Source: Nocardia flavorosea NBRC 108225 (GTDB lineage Bacteria > Actinomycetota > Actinomycetes > Mycobacteriales > Mycobacteriaceae). Taken from it: 64,000 nucleotides of DNA. The stretch lies in contig NZ_BDCG01000002.1 in assembly GCF_001613385.1 (NCBI RefSeq), positions 124,001 through 188,000 on the forward strand, in the 5' to 3' direction. The translations under genes and the position numbers were made by a program. Below the pieces are notes generated by a model. The model searched no databases. It was given only the letters and a program-made list of their open reading frames with translations, and was not told where the DNA came from. Of this stretch, positions 1 through 8,862 are shown piece after piece. How positions within the stretch are numbered: the stretch's first letter is position 1; each line of letters starts with the position of its first letter.

Positions 1-29
1 CCGCACCATCGCACGTGAGGGGCAACCGA

Positions 30-281
30 ATGATCCAGCCATTCCGAAGTCCCCACCGGAACGCTGTCGGAAGCGTTCCCGGTACGCACACCCTGGGGCA
101 CAATCCGGAACCCCTGCGCCACTTCGCCCCCGAGGCGGGAGCCGACTGCAGCGCCGAACCACCGGTCCTCACCTACCGTCAGGCCCGCGCCATCCTGCGG
201 ATTCACGATGTGCACGGACCCCAGTGCCGGCAATGGCTTGCCGCCGCGGCCTACCTGTCCGCGGGGCTCGACGACGAATAA
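30..281 (+). CDS. small hypothetical protein
   Basis: I do not recognise a family for this 83-residue soluble protein. The first 45 residues are low-complexity. The C-terminal 37 residues (from LTYRQARAILRIHDVHG) look like a compact helical domain ending in an acidic tail. ATG 30 is preferred over GTG 15 because GAGGGGC sits 6 bases ahead of it. There is no membrane segment. It stands alone upstream of the CBS-domain gene and could be monocistronic. Confidence in coding is moderate, from the GC-rich third positions and the plausible ribosome binding site. Confidence 0.55.
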   Translation: MIQPFRSPHRNAVGSVPGTHTLGHNPEPLRHFAPEAGADCSAEPPVLTYRQARAILRIHDVHGPQCRQWLAAAAYLSAGLDDE

Positions 282-404
282 CCCCGCGGACCCGCCGTTC
301 CTTCCCCTGCCGATACGACGGCGTCCGGTCGATGCCGATTCGTGCTGGTATTCCTCCCCCGGCCGCGGGATTGTAGAAATCCCGCGCTCATGTGGATGGT
401 GACC

Positions 405-839
405 ATGCGTATCGCCGAAATCCTCAACACCAAGGGCAGCGCCGTAGCGACCGTCCGGCCGGAAACCGATGTCCGGGCGTTACTGACACTGCTGGCCGAA
501 CAGAACATCGGCGCCGCCGTCGTCTCCCCGGACGGCAACCGTATCGCCGGGATCGTCTCCGAGCGGGATGTCGTCCGCGGCCTGCACCGACACGGTGCGG
601 CGCTACTGGAATTCCCTGTCACGCGGATCATGACCACCGAGGTGCGGACCTGCAGCCCCGGCGACCGGGTCGACGGGCTCCGGGGCATCATGACCGATCA
701 CCGGGTACGCCATCTCCCCGTGGTCGACCAGGGCCGGCTCACCGGCATCGTCAGTATCGGCGATGTCGTCAAGAGCGCGCTGTCCGAACTCACGACCGAA
801 CGGGAACAGCTCGTCGGATACCTGCAGGGCGGGTACTGA
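405..839 (+). CDS. tandem CBS-domain protein
   Basis: A 144-residue protein made almost only of two CBS motifs (about residues 8-60 and 75-130), each with the usual GIVSERDVV / GIVSIGDVV signature. Pairs of CBS domains form a Bateman module that binds adenine nucleotides or other ligands and senses energy or redox state. Stand-alone versions in actinomycetes include the hypoxia-induced Hrp1 of Mycobacterium. ATG 405 is chosen because the family begins just before an ...I..IL..KG segment; the earlier in-frame starts add non-homologous residues. It is convergent with the oxidase gene, with only 5 bases between the stops. The ligand is unknown. Confidence 0.88.
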   Translation: MRIAEILNTKGSAVATVRPETDVRALLTLLAEQNIGAAVVSPDGNRIAGIVSERDVVRGLHRHGAALLEFPVTRIMTTEVRTCSPGDRVDGLRGIMTDHRVRHLPVVDQGRLTGIVSIGDVVKSALSELTTEREQLVGYLQGGY

Positions 840-844
840 GCCTC

Positions 845-1264
845 TCAGCCGAGATCCCCGGAAAGCCAGCGCTGCGGCCGCATCCGGACGATGACGTGCT
901 CGCCCAGCTCTGCCTCGGCAAAGGCCAGGTAGCCGTCCACCTGATCCGGCGGAAGATAACGCGCCACCATTTCGCGGTGCCGGGCATCCGGCATCGGTTC
1001 CACCGCGGTGACCGGACCTTCCACGCTCACGTAGCGGACCGTCGGCTGCACCCGCTGCACCATCAGGCTGAACCGGCCCGCAGCACGGATCCGGCGCATC
1101 TTCTCCGATTCCGGACCGGTGATCACCCACAGGTCTTCGCCCGGCGTGTACTGGTACCAGATCGGTAGCGTCAGCGGCCCCCGGTCCGGACCGGCGGATA
1201 CCGACAGGGCACCGATATGCGGTTCGGCCAGGAAGGACTGTCGTTCTTCGGGAGTCAGGGGCAT
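845..1264 (-). CDS. pyridoxamine 5'-phosphate oxidase-like FMN/F420-binding protein
   Basis: The 139 residues fit the split-barrel flavin/F420-binding family. An N-terminal helix (PEERQSFLAE) leads into strands with LTLPIWYQYTPGEDLWVITG, then the RAAGRFSLMVQR and RYVSVEGPVT segments typical of this fold. Such proteins bind FMN, F420 or biliverdin and act as small reductases or oxidases; the substrate cannot be read from sequence. The length is typical for the short family. ATG 1264 follows an AGGGTG-like site. It is transcribed towards the CBS-domain gene and has no obvious partner. Confidence 0.85.
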   Translation of the reverse strand: MPLTPEERQSFLAEPHIGALSVSAGPDRGPLTLPIWYQYTPGEDLWVITGPESEKMRRIRAAGRFSLMVQRVQPTVRYVSVEGPVTAVEPMPDARHREMVARYLPPDQVDGYLAFAEAELGEHVIVRMRPQRWLSGDLG

Positions 1265-1421
1265 ACGCGCACCCTAACGCGCACCTCCGACAAAATGAGG
1301 AAGGCGGCGGAAGAGGGGTATCGGCCACCCAAAATGATTGCCTGCCAAAGCTACTGGGCGTGCACGCCACTGATCGGTATCGTTGTTGCCGTCCGGCGAA
1401 TCGGCGGAGGGAGCCACTACG

Positions 1422-2702
1422 ATGCGATCCTCCCTGCCCGGCCGGGATCACCCGGCACAAGCCCGCCCCGCCTCGCCCGAATCGCTACTCCCGCCGCAGG
1501 TACGGGAGTCTTTTCCCGCCCTCGCCGAGGCCCGGGAGGTGTATCTCGACAGCGCGGCCACAACGCAGAAACCGCATGCCGTCATCGAGACCGTACGGAA
1601 GTATCACGCCTCCGCGACAGCCAACGCCGCCCGTGGAACCTATCCGTGGGCAACCGCGCTCACCCAGCGGATCGCCGCGATCCGGGCGCATACCGCCCGA
1701 TTTGTCGGCGCCGCCCACCCCGACGAGATCGTCTTCACCGGCGGCGCGACCGCGGCCCTGAACGCCGTCGCGCTCTCCTGGGGGCTCACCGCGCTCCGCG
1801 ACGGAGACGAGATCCTCTACAGTCCCCGCGACCACGCCGCCAATATCCACCCCTGGTACCTCCTACGCGACACCCTCGCCCGGTTCGGGCGGCGGATCGA
1901 ACTCGTGCCCTACCGGGTGACCGCGACGGGGGCCGCCGACCTGGCCGATATCGCCGCCAAGGCCGGGCCGCGGACCCGGCTGCTCACCGTCACCCATCTG
2001 CACCATGTTTTCGGCAGCACAACTGTCCTGGACGGTATCCGTGCGCTACTGCCCGAGCGGGTGCTGCTGTGCTACGACTGCAGTCAGAGCGGCGGTCATC
2101 TACCGGTCGACGTGACCGCCCTGGCCGCCGATTTCGCGGTATTCGCGGCGCACAAGATGTTCGCCGCGCCCGGCACCGGCATCCTGTACTGCCACCGCCG
2201 GGTCCACCCGGAACTACGACCTTTCCTGCCCGGCGGCACCACAGATGTACGACTCACCGCCACCGGCTTCGAATCCGGGCGTATGCCCGGGCTGCTCGAG
2301 GGCGGCACCCCGAACATTCCGGGCATCCTCGCTCTCGGTACCGCCCTCGAGGTCCTCGAGTCGTACGGGATGGCCGCGATAGCGGCCCACAACACCGCGT
2401 TGACGCACCGATTACTGACCGGCCTGCGTACCGTCCGCGGGCTGGATTTCCTGCCCGGCCCGGCATACGGCGGGCACGATACCGGCCACGGCATCGTCTC
2501 CTTCACCCTCGACGGTATCTCGGCGGCCGATCTGGGTTTCGTACTCGCCGAGTACGGCTTCCTGGTCCGCACCGGCGCGCAGTGCGTCCCTGGCGGTGCC
2601 GCCGGGGACGCCGTACGGGTCAGCACCCAGATCTACACCGGACCCGACCATATCGACCGCTTCACCGACCGTGTCCGCGCCCTGGCCGAGGAGATTTCAT
2701 GA
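1422..2702 (+). CDS. cysteine desulfurase-like class V aminotransferase
   Basis: A 426-residue PLP enzyme of the SufS/Csd type. Visible landmarks are the substrate loop YLDSAATTQKP near residue 40, the PLP lysine in FAAHKMFAAPGTGILY (K245), and a cysteine in RTGAQC (C388) at the position of the SufS persulfide cysteine. Family members take sulfur from cysteine and hold it as an enzyme persulfide. ATG 1422 is chosen for the GGAGGGA site 9 bases upstream. The stop overlaps the next start (ATGA), and three co-directional genes follow with 4-bp overlaps. No scaffold or SUF genes are nearby, so a role in a dedicated pathway rather than general Fe-S assembly is likely. A selenocysteine-lyase-like activity is the alternative. 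Confidence 0.88.
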   Translation: MRSSLPGRDHPAQARPASPESLLPPQVRESFPALAEAREVYLDSAATTQKPHAVIETVRKYHASATANAARGTYPWATALTQRIAAIRAHTARFVGAAHPDEIVFTGGATAALNAVALSWGLTALRDGDEILYSPRDHAANIHPWYLLRDTLARFGRRIELVPYRVTATGAADLADIAAKAGPRTRLLTVTHLHHVFGSTTVLDGIRALLPERVLLCYDCSQSGGHLPVDVTALAADFAVFAAHKMFAAPGTGILYCHRRVHPELRPFLPGGTTDVRLTATGFESGRMPGLLEGGTPNIPGILALGTALEVLESYGMAAIAAHNTALTHRLLTGLRTVRGLDFLPGPAYGGHDTGHGIVSFTLDGISAADLGFVLAEYGFLVRTGAQCVPGGAAGDAVRVSTQIYTGPDHIDRFTDRVRALAEEIS

Positions 2703-3988
2703 GCATCGAGACCGGCACGTCCACCGGGAGCACCGAAACGACGACCCGCTACCACCGGCGTACCGCCGCGCAGATCCTGTCCGGGCTCGCCCGGCCCGGG
2801 CTCTTCGGCCCCAGCGCGCAACGTCCCACACGGAGTTTCGAATACACCGCGACCGAACTGCAGCCCGAACCGGGCAGCCACCTCACCTTCTCCCAGCGGC
2901 TGTATCTGGAACGGTTCATGCGGCCGTGCACCGCCGGCGAAGTCACCTCCGCGACCCACCGGATGACCTGGACCGACAGCGCCGGCATACCCAACACCGG
3001 CTTCTATCGCGACGACGGATTCGGGCCGCAGATCCCCATCGCCGCCCGGGAGGCGGTGCTCGTGCTCTGGGAACAGCTCGCCGCCGAGGACGCGCTGGCC
3101 GAGCGGATCGACGCCCTCGGCGCCGCGGAGCGCGACGTCCTGGCGGCGACCACCACCGATCACGATCCGATCGATATCTTCCGGGTCGGCGTCGAATCCG
3201 CCGGCCGGGCGCTCGCCCAGCATGCGCTGATCGCCGCCCGGGCACCGTACCCGTCCGCGGCCGAATTCGCGCACGGACTCCTCGATTCCGGGATCTTCAC
3301 CGCGGTCGCGACCCGCTGGTTCTGGGAACTCCAGGCCTCGACCTACCGGCGCGGGATGATCCCGGTGGATCTGCGGGTCACCGCCGACGGCACGGTCCGC
3401 TATCCGGAGCAGACCGTCGCGACCCTGCGGGCGATGAAGGACGCGACCATCGCCGACGCTCACCGCGTGATGCGCCGGGCGACCACGGAAGAGGGATTGT
3501 CCGTGGCCGATGCCATTGCCCGCTATCACGACGATCTCGACCTCATCTCGCGTCAGTACGCGCTGCTACCGGCGGAGGAACATCCGGTATGCCTGGCGGC
3601 GGTCACCCACCGTGCGGGCGGGGAGAACTACAGCCTGCTTCCGCTCGTCACCCGCCATTTCGTGGCGGTGTTCGGCGAGCTCGTGGTCCGGTGCGAACCG
3701 GTGGCGGCACAGGCGGCCGCCGACGCCCCCGAAAATCTGCCCGTGGCCGCCGAAGACCGAATTTTCTACGTGCCCGATATGACCTGTAAACACTGTGTGC
3801 GAACCATCGGCGGCGTATTGGAATCCATGGATATCCGGGTCGTGGACATCGACCTCGACAGTAAACGGGTGATCGCAGAATTCCGCAGTCCACGCAACCG
3901 GTCCCGGGCCTTCGAGGCGCTGCGCGACGGCGGATACAACCCCGTGGACCGGCGGACAGATACCGCACCGGCGGTGCCCGGGCGATGA
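2699..3988 (+). CDS. helical protein with C-terminal heavy-metal-associated (HMA) domain
   Basis: This 429-residue protein has two parts. Residues 1-335 form an alpha-rich domain I do not recognise; it contains several Trp, His and Glu residues (WFWELQASTYRRG, LVTRHFVAVFGE) that could belong to a metal-oxidase-like helical fold. Residues 350-415 are an HMA domain with the metal-binding MTCKHC motif (C363, C366), a predicted beta-alpha-beta-beta-alpha-beta pattern and the usual VVDIDLDSKRV strand. HMA domains bind soft metals such as Cu(I), and their cysteines can also carry sulfur. It is translationally coupled on both sides (ATGA overlaps). The metal and the chemistry of the N-terminal domain are unknown. 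Confidence 0.8.
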   Translation: MSIETGTSTGSTETTTRYHRRTAAQILSGLARPGLFGPSAQRPTRSFEYTATELQPEPGSHLTFSQRLYLERFMRPCTAGEVTSATHRMTWTDSAGIPNTGFYRDDGFGPQIPIAAREAVLVLWEQLAAEDALAERIDALGAAERDVLAATTTDHDPIDIFRVGVESAGRALAQHALIAARAPYPSAAEFAHGLLDSGIFTAVATRWFWELQASTYRRGMIPVDLRVTADGTVRYPEQTVATLRAMKDATIADAHRVMRRATTEEGLSVADAIARYHDDLDLISRQYALLPAEEHPVCLAAVTHRAGGENYSLLPLVTRHFVAVFGELVVRCEPVAAQAAADAPENLPVAAEDRIFYVPDMTCKHCVRTIGGVLESMDIRVVDIDLDSKRVIAEFRSPRNRSRAFEALRDGGYNPVDRRTDTAPAVPGR

Positions 3989-5487
3989 CGGCGCGACGGG
4001 ACACGCCGGACCCCGATACCCGGACCGCGGCGGAGACTGCCCCGCCACCGGCGCTACCGGCACACTGGGACCCGCTGGTGATGGATTTCCTGGCAGACCG
4101 GCCGGCGCTCGACCAGGCGGCCGACCGGTTCGGGACTCCGCTGCACCTGGTCTTCCCGCAGGTGTTCGCCCGCAACCTCGCCCGTTTGACGGCGGTACTC
4201 GACACGGCGCGGGCCGGGTACCGGATCTACTATGCGCACAAGGTGAATCGTTCGGCCGCGCTGGTGCGCACCGCGGCGGCGCTGGGCGCGTCGGTGGATG
4301 TGGCCTCGGCCGGGGAGCTGGAATCTGCCCTTCGGGCCGGATTCACTCCGGAACGGATCGAGGTCACCGGACCGAAAGGCGAGAGGCTGTTGCGGGCTCT
4401 CGTGCACAGCGGGGTCACGATCAATATCGACAATCAGTGGGAGCTGGACACGCTGGCCGGTCTCGCCCGGCCGGAGGCAGTTGTCCCGGTCCTGTTGCGG
4501 ATCAGCGGATTTCCCGACTCCCGGCCCAGCCGGTTCGGGATTCCGGTGGATTCGGTGGACCGTGCCCTGGATGTGCTCGCGAACCATCGTGAACGACTCG
4601 ACTTCCGCGGGTTCGCCTTCCATCTCGACACCGGCGATATCGCGGAACGGCTGCGGGCCGCGGAGGCCTGTTTCGCGCTGCTCGAACAGGCCTATACCCG
4701 CGAGCTGATGCCTTCGGTGCTGAATATCGGCGGCGGGCTGCGGCAGGTTTTCACGGCCGACGCGCAGCGGTTCGACGACTATGTGCACCGCCTGCGCGAC
4801 GGGCTGAGTGGACGTGGTCCCCGGATGAGCTGGGGGGCCAACACGTTCGGGTATCAGGTGAACGGTGCCGCGGTACGCGGTACGCCGGTGTTCCACAAAT
4901 ACGCCAATACCGTCGCGGCCGACGAGATGCTCGCCGACCTGTTGACCGCGCCGCTCGACCGGCACGGTGGGCGCGGAATCGGCCGCGTCGCCGCCGACAA
5001 CCTGCTGGAGATCTGGCTCGAACCGGGGAAAGCCCTCGCCGATCATGCCGGCATCACGCTGGCCCGGGTCGAATTCGTGAAGGAGGCCGCCGACGGCAGT
5101 GTGCTCGTCCATCTGGATCTGAGCCGGGACTCGGTGACCCCGGCGGATCAGGAAGTGATGGCCGACCCGCTGTTGCTGCCAGGACGTACGCCCGCACCGC
5201 CCGGCGAACCGGTGGGGGTGTACCTGGCGGGACGACTCTGCCTGGAGCGCGATCTCGTCACGGCACACAAGATATGGCTGCCCTGGTATCCCCGGCCGGG
5301 CGATCTCGTCGTATTCCCCAATACAGCCGCTTACCACTCCGATCTGTCGGCCGCGACGGCCGCCATGCACGCACCGGCGCACAAGGTCGCGATCGACCGG
5401 CAGGACGGTATTTTCCGGGCCACGCCGGACGCCGAGTTCCGCCTGGTATCACCCGGCGGCGAATCACTATCTCCCGAGGAACAGTGA
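3985..5487 (+). CDS. fold-type III PLP decarboxylase-like enzyme (Y4yA-like)
   Basis: The 500 residues show the alanine-racemase-fold barrel of diaminopimelate/ornithine decarboxylases. The PLP lysine is in YYAHKVN (K86), with DVASAGELESAL for ring stacking, a His in FHLDTGDI, the glycine-rich phosphate loop NIGGGL, and an EPGKALADHAG segment. A cysteine-centred motif near the C-terminus (GRLCLERD) matches the active-site Cys of this class. The N-terminal 35 residues are proline-rich linker. It resembles the rhizobial Y4yA group, which also sits beside cysteine-synthase-like genes; the substrate is not established. Overlaps of 4 bp with both neighbours indicate one operon. A decarboxylase acting on a sulfur-containing amino acid is my inference. 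Confidence 0.82.
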   Translation: MTARRDTPDPDTRTAAETAPPPALPAHWDPLVMDFLADRPALDQAADRFGTPLHLVFPQVFARNLARLTAVLDTARAGYRIYYAHKVNRSAALVRTAAALGASVDVASAGELESALRAGFTPERIEVTGPKGERLLRALVHSGVTINIDNQWELDTLAGLARPEAVVPVLLRISGFPDSRPSRFGIPVDSVDRALDVLANHRERLDFRGFAFHLDTGDIAERLRAAEACFALLEQAYTRELMPSVLNIGGGLRQVFTADAQRFDDYVHRLRDGLSGRGPRMSWGANTFGYQVNGAAVRGTPVFHKYANTVAADEMLADLLTAPLDRHGGRGIGRVAADNLLEIWLEPGKALADHAGITLARVEFVKEAADGSVLVHLDLSRDSVTPADQEVMADPLLLPGRTPAPPGEPVGVYLAGRLCLERDLVTAHKIWLPWYPRPGDLVVFPNTAAYHSDLSAATAAMHAPAHKVAIDRQDGIFRATPDAEFRLVSPGGESLSPEEQ

Positions 5488-6800
5488 CGATTTATCAGCA
5501 CATCACCGAACTGATCGGTGACACTCCCCTGCTCCGCCTCGACCCGAGCGTCCACGGGCTCGACGGCGTCGACCTGTACGCGAAACTGGAATCACACAAT
5601 CCGTTCGGATCGGTGAAGGACCGGGTCGCCTGGGCCATGCTGCGCGACGAACTCGAAACCGTACGCACCGAGGGCCGCACCCTGATCGAGGCCTCCAGCG
5701 GAAACACGGCCAAGGCACTACGCGTCCTGGGGGCCGTGCACGGTATCGGATTGCGGGCCATGACCAACCGGATCAAGGTCGGCGAGGTTCGCGATCTGCT
5801 GCGATTGCTCGGCACCGATATCGTCGAACTCCCCGGGCTTTCCGAATGCCCGGACCCCACCACGCCCAACGACGTCTATTCCGCGATCGAGAACGCGATG
5901 GCCGCGGAGCCGGAGCGGTTCCGCCATCTGTCGCAGTACACGAGCGAGAAGAACATCGCCGCACATCAAGACGGTACCGGCCGGGAGATCCACGATGACC
6001 TCACCGACGCCGGTATCGCCCGACTCGACTATCTCATCGGCGGGCTGGGCACCACCGGCTCGAGCCGGGGCGCGGGAAGCTATCTGCGCAAATTCCATCC
6101 CGAGCTGCGGACGGTGGCCGTGGTGTCCGACCGTGGCGATTTCATCCCCGGTATCCGGTCGGAACGGGAAATGTGGGAGGTCGGATTGTTCCAGCCCGAC
6201 TTCTACGACGAGATCGTCACGGTGGAATCCGGGCGTGCCATCGAGGGCACCCTGGAGCTCGCCATGGGCCACGGAGTGCTCGCCGGACCCACCAGTGGCG
6301 CGGCCTACACCGCCGCCCGCGATGTCCTCGCACGATCGACGCGTAGCGGGTCACCGCTGGTCGCCGTGGTCATCGTGTGCGATCGGCTCGAACCGTATCT
6401 GTCCTATATCCGGCAGCGACGACCGGAGCTGTTCGGCGGCGATACCGGGCACCGGGCACCGGCCCCCGCGGATATCGCCGACGCCGCGGTACTGGGTCCG
6501 GCCGAGCTCGCCGAGATGATCCGGGCACGGCATACCGTGGTGGTCGATACCCGCGGCGCGATGGCCTACCGTATCGCGCATGTTCCGGGTGCGATCAATA
6601 TCCCCGACGACCGTCTGACCGATCTGTTCGCGCAGGGCACGCCGTTCTCCCGGGCACATCCGGTGGTGTTCACCTGCCCCACCGGCGATATTTCCCGGCG
6701 GTTCGCCGCCACCACGCAGCAGACGGGCCATCTCGCCTACAGCCTCGACGGTGGGATCGCGGGCTGGCGGGCGGCCGGACTCGAACTGGAACGCGGGTAG
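5484..6800 (+). CDS. cysteine synthase-like PLP enzyme fused to a rhodanese domain
   Basis: A 438-residue two-domain protein. Residues 1-320 are a fold-type II PLP enzyme of the cysteine synthase/cystathionine beta-synthase group: ELIGDTPLLRL, PLP lysine K45 in NPFGSVKDR, the SSGNTAKAL substrate loop, GGLGTTGSSRG phosphate loop, and GPTSGAAY near the end. Residues 345-436 are a rhodanese with VVVDTRGAMAYRIAHVPGAINIP and catalytic C398 in FTCPTGDIS. GTG 5484 overlaps the previous stop (GTGA). The fusion suggests that sulfur, probably from the first enzyme of the operon, is passed as a persulfide to the beta-replacement site. SbnA-type diaminopropionate chemistry is the main alternative. Confidence 0.87.
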   Translation: MTIYQHITELIGDTPLLRLDPSVHGLDGVDLYAKLESHNPFGSVKDRVAWAMLRDELETVRTEGRTLIEASSGNTAKALRVLGAVHGIGLRAMTNRIKVGEVRDLLRLLGTDIVELPGLSECPDPTTPNDVYSAIENAMAAEPERFRHLSQYTSEKNIAAHQDGTGREIHDDLTDAGIARLDYLIGGLGTTGSSRGAGSYLRKFHPELRTVAVVSDRGDFIPGIRSEREMWEVGLFQPDFYDEIVTVESGRAIEGTLELAMGHGVLAGPTSGAAYTAARDVLARSTRSGSPLVAVVIVCDRLEPYLSYIRQRRPELFGGDTGHRAPAPADIADAAVLGPAELAEMIRARHTVVVDTRGAMAYRIAHVPGAINIPDDRLTDLFAQGTPFSRAHPVVFTCPTGDISRRFAATTQQTGHLAYSLDGGIAGWRAAGLELERG

Positions 6801-6806
6801 CGAGGT

Positions 6807-7493
6807 TCAGGCCGCGGAGGCCGTCTCCGCATGCGGACGGGCCGCTGCGGAATCCGCGGATACGGAGTCGCCGGGCGACGCGGATCGGCCGGCCCGGCGA
6901 TGTATCAGCACCCCCAGAAGCACCAGGAGCACACCGAGCGACCAGCCGGCCAGCACATCGGTGGCCCAGTGCGCACCCAGATAGACCCGGGACAGGCCGA
7001 CCAGACCCGCGAATACCGCGGCGAGCACCACCGTCATGCGCGCCGCGACCCGGTGCCGGAACCGCAGACAGCACAGCACCGCCAGCACTCCGATCACTGC
7101 GGTCGAGCCGGCGCTGTGCCCGGACGGGAAGGCCGGGCTGTCGACGGCGACCAGCCGGTCGTCGAGGGGCGGGCGGGCCCTGCCGATCAACTCCTTGGAT
7201 ACCGGCACCAGGACGGCGGCAGCCGCGCCCACACCCGCCACGAGCGCAGCATCACGGCGCCGGCCACGCCACAGCAACCCAGCACAGGCCACCAGCGCCA
7301 GCATCCACATGACGGCCGACCCACCGGCATGCGTGATCACCACCGCGACGGTGGTGAGCGTTTCGTCCCGCAAGCCGAGGAACCACTCGTGTATCGCCAT
7401 GTCGAGCCCGGTCACGACCCCGGCGAGCACCGTCCCCGTCAGTATGGCGAAGGCGGCGAGCAACAACACAGCGGACAAAACCATACGTTTCAC
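6807..7493 (-). CDS. PAP2-family membrane phosphatase
   Basis: About 228 residues with five to six hydrophobic helices and all three PAP2 active-site motifs: KELIGRARP (KxxxxxxRP), PSGH in SPAFPSGHSAG, and SRVYLGAHWATD (SRxxxxxHxxxD). Enzymes of this family dephosphorylate undecaprenyl pyrophosphate or phosphatidic acid-type lipids at the outer membrane face. The start is uncertain: GTG 7493 gives a VKRM n-region before the first helix, and ATG 7484 is equally possible; neither has a clear Shine-Dalgarno site. The C-terminal 30 residues are a hydrophilic Ser/Ala-rich tail. It is convergent with the sulfur operon (6 bases between stops). Confidence 0.88.
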   Translation of the reverse strand: MKRMVLSAVLLLAAFAILTGTVLAGVVTGLDMAIHEWFLGLRDETLTTVAVVITHAGGSAVMWMLALVACAGLLWRGRRRDAALVAGVGAAAAVLVPVSKELIGRARPPLDDRLVAVDSPAFPSGHSAGSTAVIGVLAVLCCLRFRHRVAARMTVVLAAVFAGLVGLSRVYLGAHWATDVLAGWSLGVLLVLLGVLIHRRAGRSASPGDSVSADSAAARPHAETASAA

Positions 7494-7734
7494 GATAGCT
7501 GCTGGACATTTACTACAAACCGGACATGGTCGGCTGGGCGCCGGTCTACCGCAGATACCCGCAAGTCCCACGGGGCGGCCTCGGAACGGTCCGCTGCGGC
7601 ACCCCTCGACGGGATCGCGACAACCCGCTCTTCCGGCCGGGTCGGACGAGGTCGGCCGAGGGCCGCCCGCCGAGTAGCGAAGCGCCATTACCGTCGGCCC
7701 GCGGATTCCGGTGGCCGAGCTCTATCGTGAATGC

Positions 7735-8055
7735 GTGGAACTCCTCTTCTTCGGTGCCCCCGGTTTCATGATGCTGCTGGGCGCGGCGGCAGCGGTCCGC
7801 TGGGTCTACACCCGATTCCCGAAGACCGGGCATGCGCGGTCCGGGCAGACATCCACCCGTCTCGCCGCGGCCGGGGTCGAGGAGATCACCGCCTTCTGGT
7901 ACGGCACCAAACGCCGTGAACTGGACCAGCGGGCGGAACAGTCCATGCTTCGCGAAGACCACAGCGCCGGTGCGCCGCCACGGGACCTGATCGACCTCGA
8001 CCGGGGTCGCGCCGTCCTGATTGCCCGGTCGCCGGAGCGAGCCGCGAATACCTGA
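7735..8055 (+). CDS. small membrane-anchored protein, DUF6191-like
   Basis: About 106 residues: one N-terminal hydrophobic segment (FFGAPGFMMLLGAAAAV), then a basic stretch and a conserved-looking core with EEITAFWYGTKRRELDQR, SMLREDHSAGAPP and IDLDRGRAVL. This matches the small actinobacterial family I know as DUF6191, of unknown function. GTG 7735 places the membrane segment at the N-terminus; GTG 7711 is the alternative start. The gene is isolated between a PAP2 phosphatase and a TetR regulator. No enzymatic motif is visible. Confidence 0.65.
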   Translation: MELLFFGAPGFMMLLGAAAAVRWVYTRFPKTGHARSGQTSTRLAAAGVEEITAFWYGTKRRELDQRAEQSMLREDHSAGAPPRDLIDLDRGRAVLIARSPERAANT

Positions 8056-8192
8056 CCGGCCGCCCTCTGGGTGTATGCAGCCACCGGTCGGCCGGTACCG
8101 CCCGAACACCCGTCCACACGGCGCAGTTCGTGCGCCGGTCGTCCCGATGACCACCGGCCGGGCAGCGTACGGCGGCAGATTACTGTGGACGG

Positions 8193-8816
8193 GTGCATGC
8201 AGACCAGCGATCGGACGACAGCGGGCCCCGGATCTGGGGCGGCACCACGCTTTCGGAGCGCCGGCAGGCACGCCGCAGTGCGCTGCTCGAGGCAGCGCTC
8301 GATCTGGTCGGCGAGGCCGGCGCGGGCGGCGTCACCATGCGGGCGGTCTGCCGCCGGGCCAACCTCACCGATCGGTACTTCTACGAAAGCTTCGCCAGCC
8401 GCGACGAATTGCTCGATGTGCTCTACCGGCAGACAGCCGAGGATTTCCTGGAACCTATGACCGCGTTCGCCGTGGCCGACGATTCCTCCCGCGATCGGGC
8501 ACTGTCGGAGGCACTGGTGGACAAGGTGCTCGCCGACCCCCGGAAATCCCGCCTGTTCCTGGTCGAACCCTATTCCAGTACCGGTCTCGGCCAGACCACG
8601 ATCTCGGTGATGCCCGCCTTCACCCGGCTCATCCAGGACCATCTCTTCGCCCGGATCGACGATCCCGTGCGGCGCCGGCTCGCGGCCGTCACCATGGCCA
8701 GCGGCAACGCCGGGATGTTCTCGGCCTGGTTAAACGGTTCGCTGCGCGCGACGCGCGAAGAGATCGTCGATCATCTGGTGGCGATGCTCGGCGCGTATCG
8801 CACCCTCTACCAGTAA
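8193..8816 (+). CDS. TetR/AcrR-family transcriptional regulator
   Basis: A 207-residue regulator. The N-terminal helix-turn-helix spans about residues 25-70 (RRSALLEAALDLVGEAG, then GVTMRAVCRRANLTDRYFY, FASRDELL), and the C-terminal ligand domain is helical. It lies just upstream of the NfeD-like and flotillin-like genes in the same direction, but 46 bases separate it from them and nothing shows that it controls them. GTG 8193 is used; ATG 8199 is the alternative. Ligand and operator are unknown. TetR assignment is secure from the HTH. Confidence 0.9.
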   Translation: MHADQRSDDSGPRIWGGTTLSERRQARRSALLEAALDLVGEAGAGGVTMRAVCRRANLTDRYFYESFASRDELLDVLYRQTAEDFLEPMTAFAVADDSSRDRALSEALVDKVLADPRKSRLFLVEPYSSTGLGQTTISVMPAFTRLIQDHLFARIDDPVRRRLAAVTMASGNAGMFSAWLNGSLRATREEIVDHLVAMLGAYRTLYQ

Positions 8817-8862
8817 CCTCGCGGAGGCGGAAACCACCGCACGGCTTGGAGGTTCGGGGAAA

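Noticed and set aside
603..1460. Long minus-strand open frame over the CBS and oxidase genes
   Set aside because: It is a GC-skew shadow of two real genes, with Arg/Gly-rich composition and no family signature.
4054..5382. 442-codon minus-strand open frame
   Set aside because: It lies wholly opposite the PLP decarboxylase gene, whose motifs are clear; the product is His/Arg/Gln-rich and unlike any family.
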